DNA from: Pyxidicoccus trucidator
GTDB taxonomy: Bacteria; Myxococcota; Myxococcia; Myxococcales; Myxococcaceae
Length of the DNA: 64,000 nt
Reading direction: 5' to 3'
NCBI RefSeq assembly: GCF_010894435.1
Contig: NZ_JAAIXZ010000025.1
Location: 62,001 to 126,000 of the forward strand
Shown: positions 8,313 to 17,774 of the stretch, piece after piece
Numbering within the stretch: position 1 is the stretch's first letter
How the letters are laid out: every line of letters begins with the position of its first letter
Program-made: the position numbers and the translations under genes
The notes under the pieces: model-generated
Database searches by the model: none
Told to the model about the DNA's origin: nothing
Seen by the model: only the letters and a program-made list of their open reading frames with translations

Positions 8313-9098
8313 TCAGCCTTGTCGGCGCTCTGCTGCCACAATCAGATCGGCCGCCCGCGGTGACGGCGGCTCACCGTCGAGCCCACCATGCACCCAGGCC
8401 GTTGAGAAGCCCGTGCTTTCCAACAGCCGTGTCAGTTCCGCAAGCGGATAGTAGCGAATGGAATACGACGCGGTGAGACGCCGACCGGTCGGTAGGGAAA
8501 GCGTTCGCTGGCCCATGTCCCTTCCTGTAACGGCGTCGAAGCGGCTCTGCTCTTCCAGCACGCTTCCGTCCGGCAAGGTCTGCCGGAATGCAGCACCCGG
8601 AGACTCCGCCAACCGCTCGTATGGCACCGACTGGAACACCAACCGCCCTCCCGGCCGCAGCACCCGCGCCACCTCGCGGAGGATGTGCACGTGCTCCTCA
8701 TCCGTGAAGGCGAAGAGTGTCGAGTACCAGGCGTAGGCCCCGGCCAGTGACTCCGGGCGGAATGGCAGGGCGCGCAGGTCGCCCTGCACCGCGGGGAAGC
8801 CGGGCCGCCGCATCGACAGCGACAGCGCATCCAGCTCGAGGCCGATGATGCGCCCGGCCAACGGGCCTGACGCATTGAGTCGTGAGGCGTGACGTCCGTG
8901 CCCGCAGCCCAGGTCGACCACCGCGCCCGGTCCGGGAATGTCGGCGAAGGCCCGTGCGAGGTACTCCGCCTCACTCGCCGTGACGCTCTCGGAGAGGAAG
9001 GGCAGCGTGCTGCGCAGGTAGAGCTCACCGAAGAAGGACACGCGCAGAGGGTACGTGCGCGCCCACGCCGTCACCAGCCCATTGCCCCGGGCAGCCAT
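8313..9098 (-). CDS. Class I SAM-dependent methyltransferase
   Basis: 261 residues with a Rossmann methyltransferase fold. The SAM-binding motif is VVDLGCGHGRHASRL, followed by IGLELDALSLS, a QGDLRALPF block and REVARVLRPGGRLVFQSVPYE. This is the methyltransferase domain 11/25 pattern of small-molecule enzymes. The substrate is unknown. The gene is divergent from mutA, with only 18 bases between the two start codons, so the promoters must overlap coding sequence or each other. An internal GTG start eight codons in is also possible. Confidence 0.85.
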   Translation of the reverse strand: MAARGNGLVTAWARTYPLRVSFFGELYLRSTLPFLSESVTASEAEYLARAFADIPGPGAVVDLGCGHGRHASRLNASGPLAGRIIGLELDALSLSMRRPGFPAVQGDLRALPFRPESLAGAYAWYSTLFAFTDEEHVHILREVARVLRPGGRLVFQSVPYERLAESPGAAFRQTLPDGSVLEEQSRFDAVTGRDMGQRTLSLPTGRRLTASYSIRYYPLAELTRLLESTGFSTAWVHGGLDGEPPSPRAADLIVAAERRQG

Positions 9099-9116
9099 TG
9101 CGCCTATGGGAAGGGC

Positions 9117-11000
9117 ATGTCGCAAGGACCCCTGCCCACCGATACCGAGTTCCCGCCTCCGTCGCTCGACGCGTGGCGCCGGCTCGTGGAGAAGGACCTG
9201 AAGGGCAAGCCCTTCACCTCGCTCCAGTCCCCCCTGGAAGGCGGCCTGTCCCTCAAGCCCCTCTACACCTCCCAGGACGTCGCCTCCCCCGTCGAGCCCC
9301 CGGGTGTCTCCCCCTTCGTGCGTGGCACCGGACCGCTGGGCCACACCGAGGGCGGCTGGACGCTGTGCCAGGAGTACGCCGGCTCCGACGTGGCCTCCAC
9401 CGCCGAGGCCCTCCGCACCGACCTGGAGCGTGGCGCCCAGGGGGTCTGGCTGCTGCTGGACGCACCGCACGGCGTCGACGTGAAGGACGAGGCCTCGCTG
9501 ACGCAGCTCCTCGCGCACGTCCCGCTGGAGCGCACGCCCGTGCACCTCGAGCCGGCGCGCGACGTGCTCGCCCCCGCTGCCCTCCTGCTCCAGGTCGCGG
9601 ACGCGCGGCGCGTGCCGCGCAAGGCGCTGAGTGGAAGCCTGGGCATCGACCCGATTGGCGCCATTGCGCGCGCGGGCGCGGAGAAGGTGGACGTGGCAGG
9701 GACGCTCGCCAGGGCCGCGCCGCTCGTGACGTCGCTGCTGAAGGAGGCACCGGGCCTGCGCGCGCTGCTGGTGTCCTCGCGTGCCTGGGCGGATGCGGGC
9801 GCCACGCCCGTGCAGGAGCTGGCGTGGGCCATCGCCACCGGCGTGGAATACCTGCGCGAGCTGGAGCGCGCGGGCGTGTCTCCCGGGGACTCGGCGCGCT
9901 CGGTGCAGTTCGCGCTGTCCGTGGGCGCGCAGTTCTTCCCGGAGCTGGCCCGGCTGCGCGCGGCGCGGCTGCTCTGGTCCAAGGTCGTCGCCGCTTCAGG
10001 AGGTCAGCCCGAGGCCCAGGCCATGGTGCTGCACGCTCGCACCGCCAGCGCCACCAAGTCGAAGAGAGACCCGTGGGTGAACATCCTGCGCGCCACATCG
10101 GAGTCCTTCGCCGCCGTCGTCGCGGGCGCGGACAGCGTGAGCACCGCCCCCTTCGACGAGCCCCTGGGCGCGCCGGACGAGCAGGGCCGGCGGCTCGCGC
10201 GCAACACGCAGCTCATCCTGCGTGACGAGGCCAGCCTCAACCGCGTCGCGGACCCCGCCGGTGGCAGCTACTACCTGGAGCAGCTCACGGGCGAAATCGC
10301 CCGCGCCGCGTGGACCGAGCTACAGCGAATCGAATCGCTGGGCGGTATGACGCGCGCGCTCGTCCAGGGTGACGTGGCCCGCGCGCTGGCCGAGGCAGTC
10401 TCCGCGCGCGACAAGGCCGTGCGCACCCGGCGCCTGCCCATGGTGGGTGTCAGCGAGTTTCCCCACCTGAGCGAGACCCCCGTCCAGCGCGAGCCTCACC
10501 CCACTCCCGCTCCCGTGGCCGAGGGGGGCTTCGCGCCGCTGCGGCCCGTCCGCCTCGCTGAGGCCTTCGAGTCCCTGCGCGACGCCAGCGACCGCCACCT
10601 CGCCCTGTACGGTGCCCGTCCTCGCGCCTTCATGTTGAGCCTGGGCACGGTGGCGGAGCACACCGTCCGCTCGATGTGGGTCGCCAACGCGCTGGCCGTG
10701 GGCGGCATCGAGACCACCGAGCACCGCGACTCCCCGGACGCGGCCCACGCGGCGGAGGCCTTCGTGGCCGCGGGCACGCCGCTCGCCATCATCTCCGGGC
10801 CCGACACGCTCTATCCGGACCAGGTGCCCGCGCTCGTCCAGGCACTCAAGGCCCGGGGCGCGCGCGCCGTGGCCGTCGCGGGCCGACCTGGTGACCACGA
10901 GGCCGCCTTCCGCGCGGCCGGCGTGGACCTCTTCCTCTATGCGGGAGCGGACCTGTTCCAGCTCCTGAAGACGCTGCACACCCATCTGGGGGTGGCCTGA
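9117..11000 (+). CDS. mutA: Methylmalonyl-CoA mutase small (beta) subunit
   Basis: 627 residues, the catalytically inactive partner in the MutAB heterodimer. It has a mutase-type TIM barrel (VEKDLKGKPF, GLSLKPLYT, DPAGGSYYLEQLT, IESLGGMTRAL) and a C-terminal flavodoxin-like B12 domain. That domain lacks the DxHxxG histidine loop and reads FMLSLGTVAEHTVR instead, as expected for the small subunit. It is translationally coupled to mutB by a TGATG overlap at 10998-11002. The operon serves interconversion of succinyl-CoA and methylmalonyl-CoA in propionate and branched-chain metabolism. Confidence 0.95.
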   Translation: MSQGPLPTDTEFPPPSLDAWRRLVEKDLKGKPFTSLQSPLEGGLSLKPLYTSQDVASPVEPPGVSPFVRGTGPLGHTEGGWTLCQEYAGSDVASTAEALRTDLERGAQGVWLLLDAPHGVDVKDEASLTQLLAHVPLERTPVHLEPARDVLAPAALLLQVADARRVPRKALSGSLGIDPIGAIARAGAEKVDVAGTLARAAPLVTSLLKEAPGLRALLVSSRAWADAGATPVQELAWAIATGVEYLRELERAGVSPGDSARSVQFALSVGAQFFPELARLRAARLLWSKVVAASGGQPEAQAMVLHARTASATKSKRDPWVNILRATSESFAAVVAGADSVSTAPFDEPLGAPDEQGRRLARNTQLILRDEASLNRVADPAGGSYYLEQLTGEIARAAWTELQRIESLGGMTRALVQGDVARALAEAVSARDKAVRTRRLPMVGVSEFPHLSETPVQREPHPTPAPVAEGGFAPLRPVRLAEAFESLRDASDRHLALYGARPRAFMLSLGTVAEHTVRSMWVANALAVGGIETTEHRDSPDAAHAAEAFVAAGTPLAIISGPDTLYPDQVPALVQALKARGARAVAVAGRPGDHEAAFRAAGVDLFLYAGADLFQLLKTLHTHLGVA

Positions 11001-13186
11001 TGCGCTCCAACGTCCCCGACTTCTCCCACGTCGCCTTCGACGCTCCCGAGACGCAGCCCACCCCCGACGCGCGTGACGCCCAGCGCCGCCGCGCGAGCGA
11101 GGCCACCCGCACCGCCGAGCGGTGGGACACGCCCGAGGGCATTCCCGTCAAGCCCGTCTACGGCCCCGAGGACCTGGAGGGCGTGGCGCACCTGGGCTCG
11201 CTGCCGGGCCTGCCGCCCTTCGTGCGCGGCCCCTACTCCACCATGTACGTGCAGCAGCCGTGGACGGTGCGCCAGTATGCGGGCTTCTCCACGGCCGAGG
11301 CCTCCAACGCCTTCTACCGCCGCAACCTCGCGGCCGGACAGAAGGGCCTGTCCATCGCCTTCGACCTCGCCACACACCGGGGCTACGACAGCGACCACCC
11401 GCGCGTCTCCGGCGACGTGGGCATGGCGGGTGTGGCCATCGACTCCATCAAGGACATGCGCATCCTGTTCGACCGGATTCCGCTCGACCAGATGAGCGTG
11501 TCCATGACGATGAACGGCGCGGTGCTCCCCGTGCTCGCGCTCTACGTCGTCGCGGCCGAGGAACAGGGCGTGCGCCCCGAGCAGCTCAGCGGGACCATCC
11601 AGAACGACATCCTCAAGGAGTTCATGGTCCGCAACACGTACATCTATCCGCCCGCTCCCTCGATGCGCATCATCGGGGACATCTTCCGCTTCACCGCGGA
11701 GCGGATGCCGCGCTTCAACAGCATCAGCATCAGCGGCTACCACATGCAGGAGGCCGGCGCGTCGCAGGACCTGGAGCTGGGCTACACGCTCGCGGACGGT
11801 GTCGAGTACATCCGCGCAGGGCTCGCCGCCGGCCTGGACGTGGACGCCTTCGCTCCCCGCCTGTCGTTCTTCTGGGCCATCGGGATGAACTTCTTCATGG
11901 AGGTGGCCAAGCTGCGCGCGGCCCGCCTCCTGTGGGCCCACCTCATCAAGGGCTTCAAGCCCAAGAGCGACAAGAGCCTGGCGCTGCGCACCCACTGCCA
12001 GACGTCCGGCTGGAGCCTCACCGCGCAGGACGTCTTCAACAACGTCGTGCGCACCTGCGTGGAGGCCATGGCCGCCACCCAGGGCCACACCCAGAGCCTG
12101 CACACCAACTCGCTGGACGAGGCGATTGCGCTGCCCACCGACTTCAGCGCGCGCATCGCCCGCAACACCCAGCTGTACCTCCAGATGGAGAGCGGCACCA
12201 CGCGCGTCATCGACCCGTGGGGCGGCAGCTATTACGTGGAGCGCCTCACCCACGAGCTGGCGCACCGGGCCTGGACACACATCCAGGAGGTGGAGGCGCT
12301 GGGTGGCATGACGAAGGCGATTGAAGCCGGGCTGCCCAAGCTGCGAATCGAAGAGGCCGCCGCGCGCACCCAGGCGCGCATCGACTCCGGGCGTCAGGCC
12401 ATCATCGGCGTGAACAAGTACCCGCCCGAGCGCGAGGACCGCATCGACATCCTCAAGGTGGACAACTCCGCGGTGCGCGAGGCCCAGGTGGCCCGCCTGC
12501 GCGAGCTGCGCGCCGAGCGCAACGCGGACGAGGTCAGCAGCCGCCTGCATGCGCTCACCGAGGCGGGCCGGCGCAACGAGGGGAATCTCCTGGCGCTCGC
12601 CATCGACGCGGCTCGGGCCCGGGCCACCGTGGGAGAAATCAGCGACGCGCTCGAGAAGGTGTACGGGCGCTACGAGGCCACCGTGCGGAGCATCTCCGGA
12701 ATCTATTCGGCCGAGGCCGGCTCGGCGGGTGGCATCGCCGAGGCCCGGGCGAAGGCGGACTCCTTCCTGGCGCGCTTCGGCCGCCGGCCGCGCATCCTCA
12801 TCGCGAAGATGGGGCAGGACGGCCATGACCGTGGCCAGAAGGTCATCGCCACCGCCTTCGCCGACCTGGGCTTCGACGTGGACATCGGGCCCCTGTTCCA
12901 GACGCCCGAGGAGTCCGCACGCCAGGCGGTGGAGAACGACGTGCACGTCGTGGGGGCCAGCTCGCTCGCCGCGGGTCACCTCACGCTGGTGCCGGAGCTG
13001 AAGCAGGCGCTGAAGAAGCTGGGCCGCGAGGACATCATGGTCGTGGTGGGCGGCGTGATTCCGCCCCAGGACTACGACGCGCTGCGGGCCGCGGGCGCCG
13101 CCGCCATCTTCGGCCCCGGCACCGTCATCGCGAAGGCGGCCCTGGAGCTGCTCGACAAGCTCGCCGCCGAGCTGGAGGCGGCGTGA
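11000..13186 (+). CDS. mutB: Methylmalonyl-CoA mutase large (alpha) subunit
   Basis: 728-residue adenosylcobalamin-dependent mutase converting succinyl-CoA and (R)-methylmalonyl-CoA. The barrel shows TMYVQQPWTVRQYAGFSTA, FDLATHRGYDSDHPR, GTIQNDILKE, SISGYHMQEAGA and DPWGGSYYVERLT. The C-terminal B12 domain has KMGQDGHDRGQK (cobalt-ligand histidine), GASSLAAGH and VVGGVIPP. The tyrosine of TMY, needed for methylmalonyl specificity, is kept. At the usual RPWT motif it reads QQPWT. It overlaps mutA by one base and meaB by four (GTGA). Confidence 0.97.
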   Translation: MRSNVPDFSHVAFDAPETQPTPDARDAQRRRASEATRTAERWDTPEGIPVKPVYGPEDLEGVAHLGSLPGLPPFVRGPYSTMYVQQPWTVRQYAGFSTAEASNAFYRRNLAAGQKGLSIAFDLATHRGYDSDHPRVSGDVGMAGVAIDSIKDMRILFDRIPLDQMSVSMTMNGAVLPVLALYVVAAEEQGVRPEQLSGTIQNDILKEFMVRNTYIYPPAPSMRIIGDIFRFTAERMPRFNSISISGYHMQEAGASQDLELGYTLADGVEYIRAGLAAGLDVDAFAPRLSFFWAIGMNFFMEVAKLRAARLLWAHLIKGFKPKSDKSLALRTHCQTSGWSLTAQDVFNNVVRTCVEAMAATQGHTQSLHTNSLDEAIALPTDFSARIARNTQLYLQMESGTTRVIDPWGGSYYVERLTHELAHRAWTHIQEVEALGGMTKAIEAGLPKLRIEEAAARTQARIDSGRQAIIGVNKYPPEREDRIDILKVDNSAVREAQVARLRELRAERNADEVSSRLHALTEAGRRNEGNLLALAIDAARARATVGEISDALEKVYGRYEATVRSISGIYSAEAGSAGGIAEARAKADSFLARFGRRPRILIAKMGQDGHDRGQKVIATAFADLGFDVDIGPLFQTPEESARQAVENDVHVVGASSLAAGHLTLVPELKQALKKLGREDIMVVVGGVIPPQDYDALRAAGAAAIFGPGTVIAKAALELLDKLAAELEAA

Positions 13187-14166
13187 AGCTGCTGCCCGCG
13201 GACACGTACGTGGAGGGCGTCCGCGCCGGGGACAGGGCGGTGCTCGCGCGCGCCATCACCCTGGTGGAGAGCGAGCTCCCGCGCCACGCGGCGCTTGCCC
13301 AGGAGGTCCTCACGCGCCTGCTGCCCCACACGGGCAACAGCCAGCGCGTGGGCATCAGCGGCGTGCCGGGCGTGGGCAAGAGCACCTTCATCGACGCGCT
13401 CGGGATGCACCTGGTGGGCCGGGGCCAGAAGGTGGCGGTGCTCGCCATCGACCCGTCCAGCAGCATCTCCGGCGGCAGCATCCTGGGTGACAAGACGCGC
13501 ATGGCCCGGCTGGCGCGCGAGTCCTCGGCGTACATCCGTCCCAGCCCCTCCAGCGGCACGCTGGGCGGCGTGGCGCGCAAGACGCGCGAGACGCTGCTGC
13601 TGTGCGAGGCCGCCGGCTTCGACGTGGTGCTGGTGGAGACGGTGGGCGTGGGCCAGTCAGAGACGGTCGTCGCGGACCTGGTGGACTTCTACCTGGTGCT
13701 GATGCTCGCGGGCGCGGGCGACGAATTGCAGGGCATCAAGCGCGGCATCCTCGAGGTGGCGGACATGGTCGCCATCAACAAGGCGGACGGCGACAACGCG
13801 CCCCGCGCCGAGCGAGCCCGCGCCGAGTACCGCGCCGCCCTGCACCTCATGCGGCCGGGCTCCGAGCCGGTGGTCACCACGTGCAGCGCGCTGGAGGGCA
13901 CCGGCATCGAGAAGTTGTGGGACGCAGTCGTCACCCAGGTATCCCGCCGCGCCGCGTCGGGCGAGCTGTCACGCCGCCGCAAGGAGCAGCAGGTGGGCTG
14001 GATGTGGGCCATGGTGCAGGACGGTCTGCGGTCGGCCCTTCGGGCCCACCCCGAGGTGGCTGCCCTGGTGCCAACGCTGGAGGGAGACGTACGTGAAGGG
14101 CGCGCGACGCCCACCTCGGCCGCACTGCGTGTGCTAGGCGCCTTCCTACCTCGTTTGCCGGCCTGA
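13183..14166 (+). CDS. meaB: MeaB/ArgK-family G3E GTPase, chaperone of methylmalonyl-CoA mutase
   Basis: 327 residues. The Walker A motif is ISGVPGVGKST (around residues 60-70), followed by AIDPSSSISGGSILGDKTRM, the switch region VVLVETVGVGQSE and base-recognition NKADGDN. MeaB gates cofactor loading into the mutase and protects it from inactivation. The GTG start sits in a GTGA overlap with the mutB stop, which implies translational coupling and equimolar production with the mutase. Confidence 0.96.
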   Translation: MKLLPADTYVEGVRAGDRAVLARAITLVESELPRHAALAQEVLTRLLPHTGNSQRVGISGVPGVGKSTFIDALGMHLVGRGQKVAVLAIDPSSSISGGSILGDKTRMARLARESSAYIRPSPSSGTLGGVARKTRETLLLCEAAGFDVVLVETVGVGQSETVVADLVDFYLVLMLAGAGDELQGIKRGILEVADMVAINKADGDNAPRAERARAEYRAALHLMRPGSEPVVTTCSALEGTGIEKLWDAVVTQVSRRAASGELSRRRKEQQVGWMWAMVQDGLRSALRAHPEVAALVPTLEGDVREGRATPTSAALRVLGAFLPRLPA

Positions 14167-14241
14167 CAGCCCGCGTCGGGCGGCGGGCACACGCCGTCTC
14201 AATCGCTTGCCGGGCCCGCACCGCACTTCTAGTGTACGCGC

Positions 14242-17200
14242 GTGCGACACGCTCAGCCGACGACCCCTCCCCAGCCCTACAAGCCCCGCTTCCACGTCCG
14301 CATCGTCACCGCCGCCAGCCTCTTCGACGGCCATGACGCGGCCATCAACGTGATGCGCCGCCTGATGCAGGCGTCGGGCGCGGAGATCATCCACCTGGGC
14401 CACAACCGCTCCGTGTCGGAGATCGTCGACTGCGCCATCCAGGAGGACGCCCAGGGCATCGCCCTCACGTCCTACCAGGGCGGTCACGTCGAGTACTTCA
14501 AGTACATGATCGACCTGCTCCGCCAGCGCGGCGCGAACATCAAGGTCTTCGGCGGTGGCGGTGGCACCATCCTCCCCTCTGAAATCGAGGAGCTGCACAA
14601 GTACGGCGTCACGCGCATCTACTCGCCCGACGACGGCCGGGCCATGGGCCTGCAGGGGATGATCGACGACCTCATCTCCCAGTGCGACTTCGAGAAGCGC
14701 CCCGCGGACTTCCAGCCGCTGCTCGCCCGCCCCCTGCCCCGCCAGCCGGACCGCATCGCCTCGCTCATCACCATCGCGGAGAACTTCGCGGACGCGGGCG
14801 AGGAGCTGCGCAAGGCCATGGCGGAGGCCCATGTGGATGCGCCCCGCGTGCCCGTGCTCGGCATCACCGGCACCGGCGGCGCGGGCAAGTCCAGCCTTGT
14901 GGACGAGCTGGTGCGCCGCTTCCTGGCGGACTTCCCGGACAAGACGCTCGCCGTGCTCTCCGTGGACCCGTCCAAGCGCAAGTCCGGCGGCGCGCTCCTG
15001 GGTGACCGCATCCGGATGAACGCCATCGACAACCCGCGCGTCTACATGCGGTCCATGGCCACGCGGCAGAGCAACCTCGCGCTGTCCCGGCACGTGGCCC
15101 ACTCCATCGAGGTCTGCAAGGCGGCGGGCTTCGACCTCATCGTGGTGGAGACGTCCGGCATCGGCCAGTCGGACACGGAGATCACCGAGCACTCGGACGT
15201 GTCGCTGTACGTCATGACAGCCGAGTACGGCGCGGCGACGCAGCTCGAGAAGATCGACATGCTCGACTTCGCGGACGTCATCGCCATCAACAAGTTCGAC
15301 AAGCGCGGCTCGCTGGACGCGCTGCGCGACGTGCGCAAGCAGTGGAAGCGCAACCACAACGCCTTCACCGTCGCCGACGACGCGGTGCCCGTGCACGGCA
15401 CCATCGCCTCGCAGTTCAACGACCCAGGCATGAACCAGCTCTACCGCGCCATCATGGACGCGGTGGTGAAGAAGACCGGCGCGCCGCTCCAGTCGAACTT
15501 CGCGCTCACCCCGGGCATGAGCGAGAAGAAGTGGATCATCCCGCCGGAGCGCACCCGCTACCTCGCGGAGATTGTGGAAGCGTGCGAGGCCTACGACGGC
15601 TCCGTGCGCGCCCAGGCCGCGATTGCGCGGCGCATGTACCAGCTGCACGGCACCATCCAGGCCCTGCGCGCCAACGTGGGCAAGAAGCGCCTGGAGATTG
15701 TCGAGCCGAAGGACTCCGCCGACGTGGTGCAGGTCACCGAGCGCGTGGAGGGCGAGCCCGCCTACCTGGGTGAGCTGGTGGCGCTGTACCAGGACCTGGA
15801 GAGCCGCCTGCACCCGGACTGCCGGCGCCTGCTGGCGGAGTGGCCCGCGACGAAGCGGCGCTATGCGGCGGCGAAGTACCAGTACCAGGTGCGCGACAAG
15901 GTCATCGAGCTGGACCTGTTCACCGAGTCCCTCTCGCACCTGCGCGTCCCGAAGATTGCCCTGCCCCGCTACGAGGACTGGGGCGACATCCTCACGTGGC
16001 TGCTGCGAGAGAATGCCCCGGGCGCCTTCCCGTTCACCTCGGGCGTCTTCCCGCTCAAGCGCGAGGGCGAGGACCCCGCGCGCATGTTCGCGGGTGAAGG
16101 CGGCCCGGAGCGCACCAACAAGCGCTTCCACTACGTGTCGCGCGGCCTGCCGGCGAAGCGCCTGTCCACCGCGTTCGACTCGGTGACGCTGTACGGCGAG
16201 GACCCGGACCACCGGCCGGACATCTACGGCAAGGTGGGCAACTCGGGCGTGTCCATCGCCAACGTGGACGACGCGAAGAAGCTCTACTCGGGCTTCGACC
16301 TGGCGGACCCGTCCACCTCGGTGTCGATGACCATCAACGGCCCGGCGCCCATGCTGCTGGGCTTCTTCCTCAACGCCGCCGTGGACCAGCAGTGCGAGAA
16401 GTGGATCCGCGAGCAGGGCCAGGTGGAGGCCGTCGACAAGAAGATCGACGCCATCTACCGCGAGCGCGGCCAGCCCCGCCCCCGCTACCAGGGTGACCTG
16501 CCCGCGGGCAACGACGGGCTCGGGCTGCTGCTGCTGGGCGTGTCCGGCGACGAGGTGCTGCCGCGCGAGGTGTACGAGAAGATCCGCGCGAAGACGCTCC
16601 AGTCGGTGCGCGGCACCGTGCAGGCGGACATCCTCAAGGAGGACCAGGCGCAGAACACCTGCATCTTCTCCACCGAGTTCGCCCTGCGCGTCATGGGCGA
16701 CATCCAGCAGTACTTCATCGACCAGAAGGTGCGGAACTTCTACTCGGTGTCCATCTCCGGGTACCACATCGCGGAGGCCGGGGCGAACCCCATCTCCCAG
16801 CTGGCCTTCACGCTGGCCAACGGCTTCACCTTCGTCGAGTACTACCTGTCGCGGGGCATGGACATCGACGACTTCGCGCCCAACCTGTCGTTCTTCTTCT
16901 CGAACGGCATGGACCCCGAGTACGCGGTGCTGGGGCGCGTGGCCCGGCGCATCTGGGCCAAGGCCATCCGGGACAAGTACGGCGGCAATGACCGCTCGCA
17001 GAAGCTGAAGTACCACATCCAGACGTCCGGCCGTTCCCTGCACGCGCAGGAGATTGCCTTCAACGACATCCGCACCACGCTGCAGGCGCTGCTGGCGCTC
17101 AACGACAACTGCAACTCCCTGCACACCAACGCGTATGACGAGGCCATCACCACTCCCACCGAGGAGAGCGTGCGGCGGGCCCTCGCCATCCAGCTGGTCA

Positions 17201-17709
17201 TCAACAAGGAGTTCGGCCTGTCGAAGAACGAGAACCCCAACCAGGGTGCGTTCATCATCGAGGAGCTGACCGACCTGGTGGAGGCGGCGGTGCTCACGGA
17301 GTTCCGCGCCATCTCCGAGCGCGGCGGCGTGCTGGGCGCCATGGAGCGCATGTACCAGCGCTCCAAGATCCAGGAAGAGTCCCTCTACTACGAGATGCAG
17401 AAGCACGACGGGACGCTGCCCATTGTCGGGGTGAATACCTTCCTGGACCCGAAGGGCTCGCCCACCGTGACGCCGCCGGAGGTGATTCGCGCGACGAAGG
17501 AGGAGAAGGACTACGCCATCACCGCCCGCGACGCCTTCCGCAAGCGCAACGAGGGCACGGCGCCCCAGGCCCTGGAGGCGGTGCGCCGCGCGGCGCTGGA
17601 CAACGGCAACGTGTTCGCCGCGCTGATGGACGCGTGCAAGGTGTGCACGCTGGGCCAGCTCTCCCGCGCCCTGTACGAGGTGGGCGGCCAGTACCGGCGC
17701 AACATGTAG
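14242..17709 (+). CDS. icmF: Fused isobutyryl-CoA mutase (IcmF)
   Basis: 1155 residues combining three modules. The N-terminal B12 domain has LFDGHDAAIN at about 29-38 and TSYQGGHVEYF. The middle is a MeaI-type GTPase with GITGTGGAGKSSLVDEL at about 211, VDPSKRKSGGALLGDR, VVETSGIGQSD and INKFDKRGS. The C-terminal half is a mutase barrel (GVFPLKREGEDPARMFAGEG, RLSTAFDSVTLYG, GTVQADILKEDQAQNTCIF, SISGYHIAEAGANP). IcmF interconverts isobutyryl- and n-butyryl-CoA and, in studied homologues, also isovaleryl- and pivalyl-CoA. The GTG start follows meaB by 75 bases. The presence of both mutases next to leucine-catabolic genes fits a bacterium rich in branched-chain fatty acids. Confidence 0.96.
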   Translation: MRHAQPTTPPQPYKPRFHVRIVTAASLFDGHDAAINVMRRLMQASGAEIIHLGHNRSVSEIVDCAIQEDAQGIALTSYQGGHVEYFKYMIDLLRQRGANIKVFGGGGGTILPSEIEELHKYGVTRIYSPDDGRAMGLQGMIDDLISQCDFEKRPADFQPLLARPLPRQPDRIASLITIAENFADAGEELRKAMAEAHVDAPRVPVLGITGTGGAGKSSLVDELVRRFLADFPDKTLAVLSVDPSKRKSGGALLGDRIRMNAIDNPRVYMRSMATRQSNLALSRHVAHSIEVCKAAGFDLIVVETSGIGQSDTEITEHSDVSLYVMTAEYGAATQLEKIDMLDFADVIAINKFDKRGSLDALRDVRKQWKRNHNAFTVADDAVPVHGTIASQFNDPGMNQLYRAIMDAVVKKTGAPLQSNFALTPGMSEKKWIIPPERTRYLAEIVEACEAYDGSVRAQAAIARRMYQLHGTIQALRANVGKKRLEIVEPKDSADVVQVTERVEGEPAYLGELVALYQDLESRLHPDCRRLLAEWPATKRRYAAAKYQYQVRDKVIELDLFTESLSHLRVPKIALPRYEDWGDILTWLLRENAPGAFPFTSGVFPLKREGEDPARMFAGEGGPERTNKRFHYVSRGLPAKRLSTAFDSVTLYGEDPDHRPDIYGKVGNSGVSIANVDDAKKLYSGFDLADPSTSVSMTINGPAPMLLGFFLNAAVDQQCEKWIREQGQVEAVDKKIDAIYRERGQPRPRYQGDLPAGNDGLGLLLLGVSGDEVLPREVYEKIRAKTLQSVRGTVQADILKEDQAQNTCIFSTEFALRVMGDIQQYFIDQKVRNFYSVSISGYHIAEAGANPISQLAFTLANGFTFVEYYLSRGMDIDDFAPNLSFFFSNGMDPEYAVLGRVARRIWAKAIRDKYGGNDRSQKLKYHIQTSGRSLHAQEIAFNDIRTTLQALLALNDNCNSLHTNAYDEAITTPTEESVRRALAIQLVINKEFGLSKNENPNQGAFIIEELTDLVEAAVLTEFRAISERGGVLGAMERMYQRSKIQEESLYYEMQKHDGTLPIVGVNTFLDPKGSPTVTPPEVIRATKEEKDYAITARDAFRKRNEGTAPQALEAVRRAALDNGNVFAALMDACKVCTLGQLSRALYEVGGQYRRNM

Positions 17710-17717
17710 CGCGGTGA

Positions 17718-17760
17718 CTCAGCGGTGCGGCGCACCGCTTCGTCCAGCGCTCCGCCCTCA
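17718..17760 (-). repeat. Decayed copy of the aminotransferase 3' end
   Basis: Just past the stop codon of the aminotransferase (leftward), the sequence again encodes ALDEAVRR, matching VLDEAVRRLR near the enzyme's C terminus (about 17802-17833), with a deletion. This is a second instance in this window of a duplicated gene tail. Confidence 0.5.
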
Positions 17761-17774
17761 GGCGCCGCAGTGGC

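Noticed and set aside
9117..11000. MutA as a damaged mutase because its B12 domain lacks DxHxxG
   Set aside because: The small subunit of heterodimeric methylmalonyl-CoA mutases normally lacks this motif and is inactive.
14146..17406. A 1086-codon open frame on the minus strand opposite icmF, and similar long antisense frames opposite most genes
   Set aside because: They mirror real genes in a codon-biased, GC-rich genome and show His/Arg/Leu/Val-rich composition with no family motifs.
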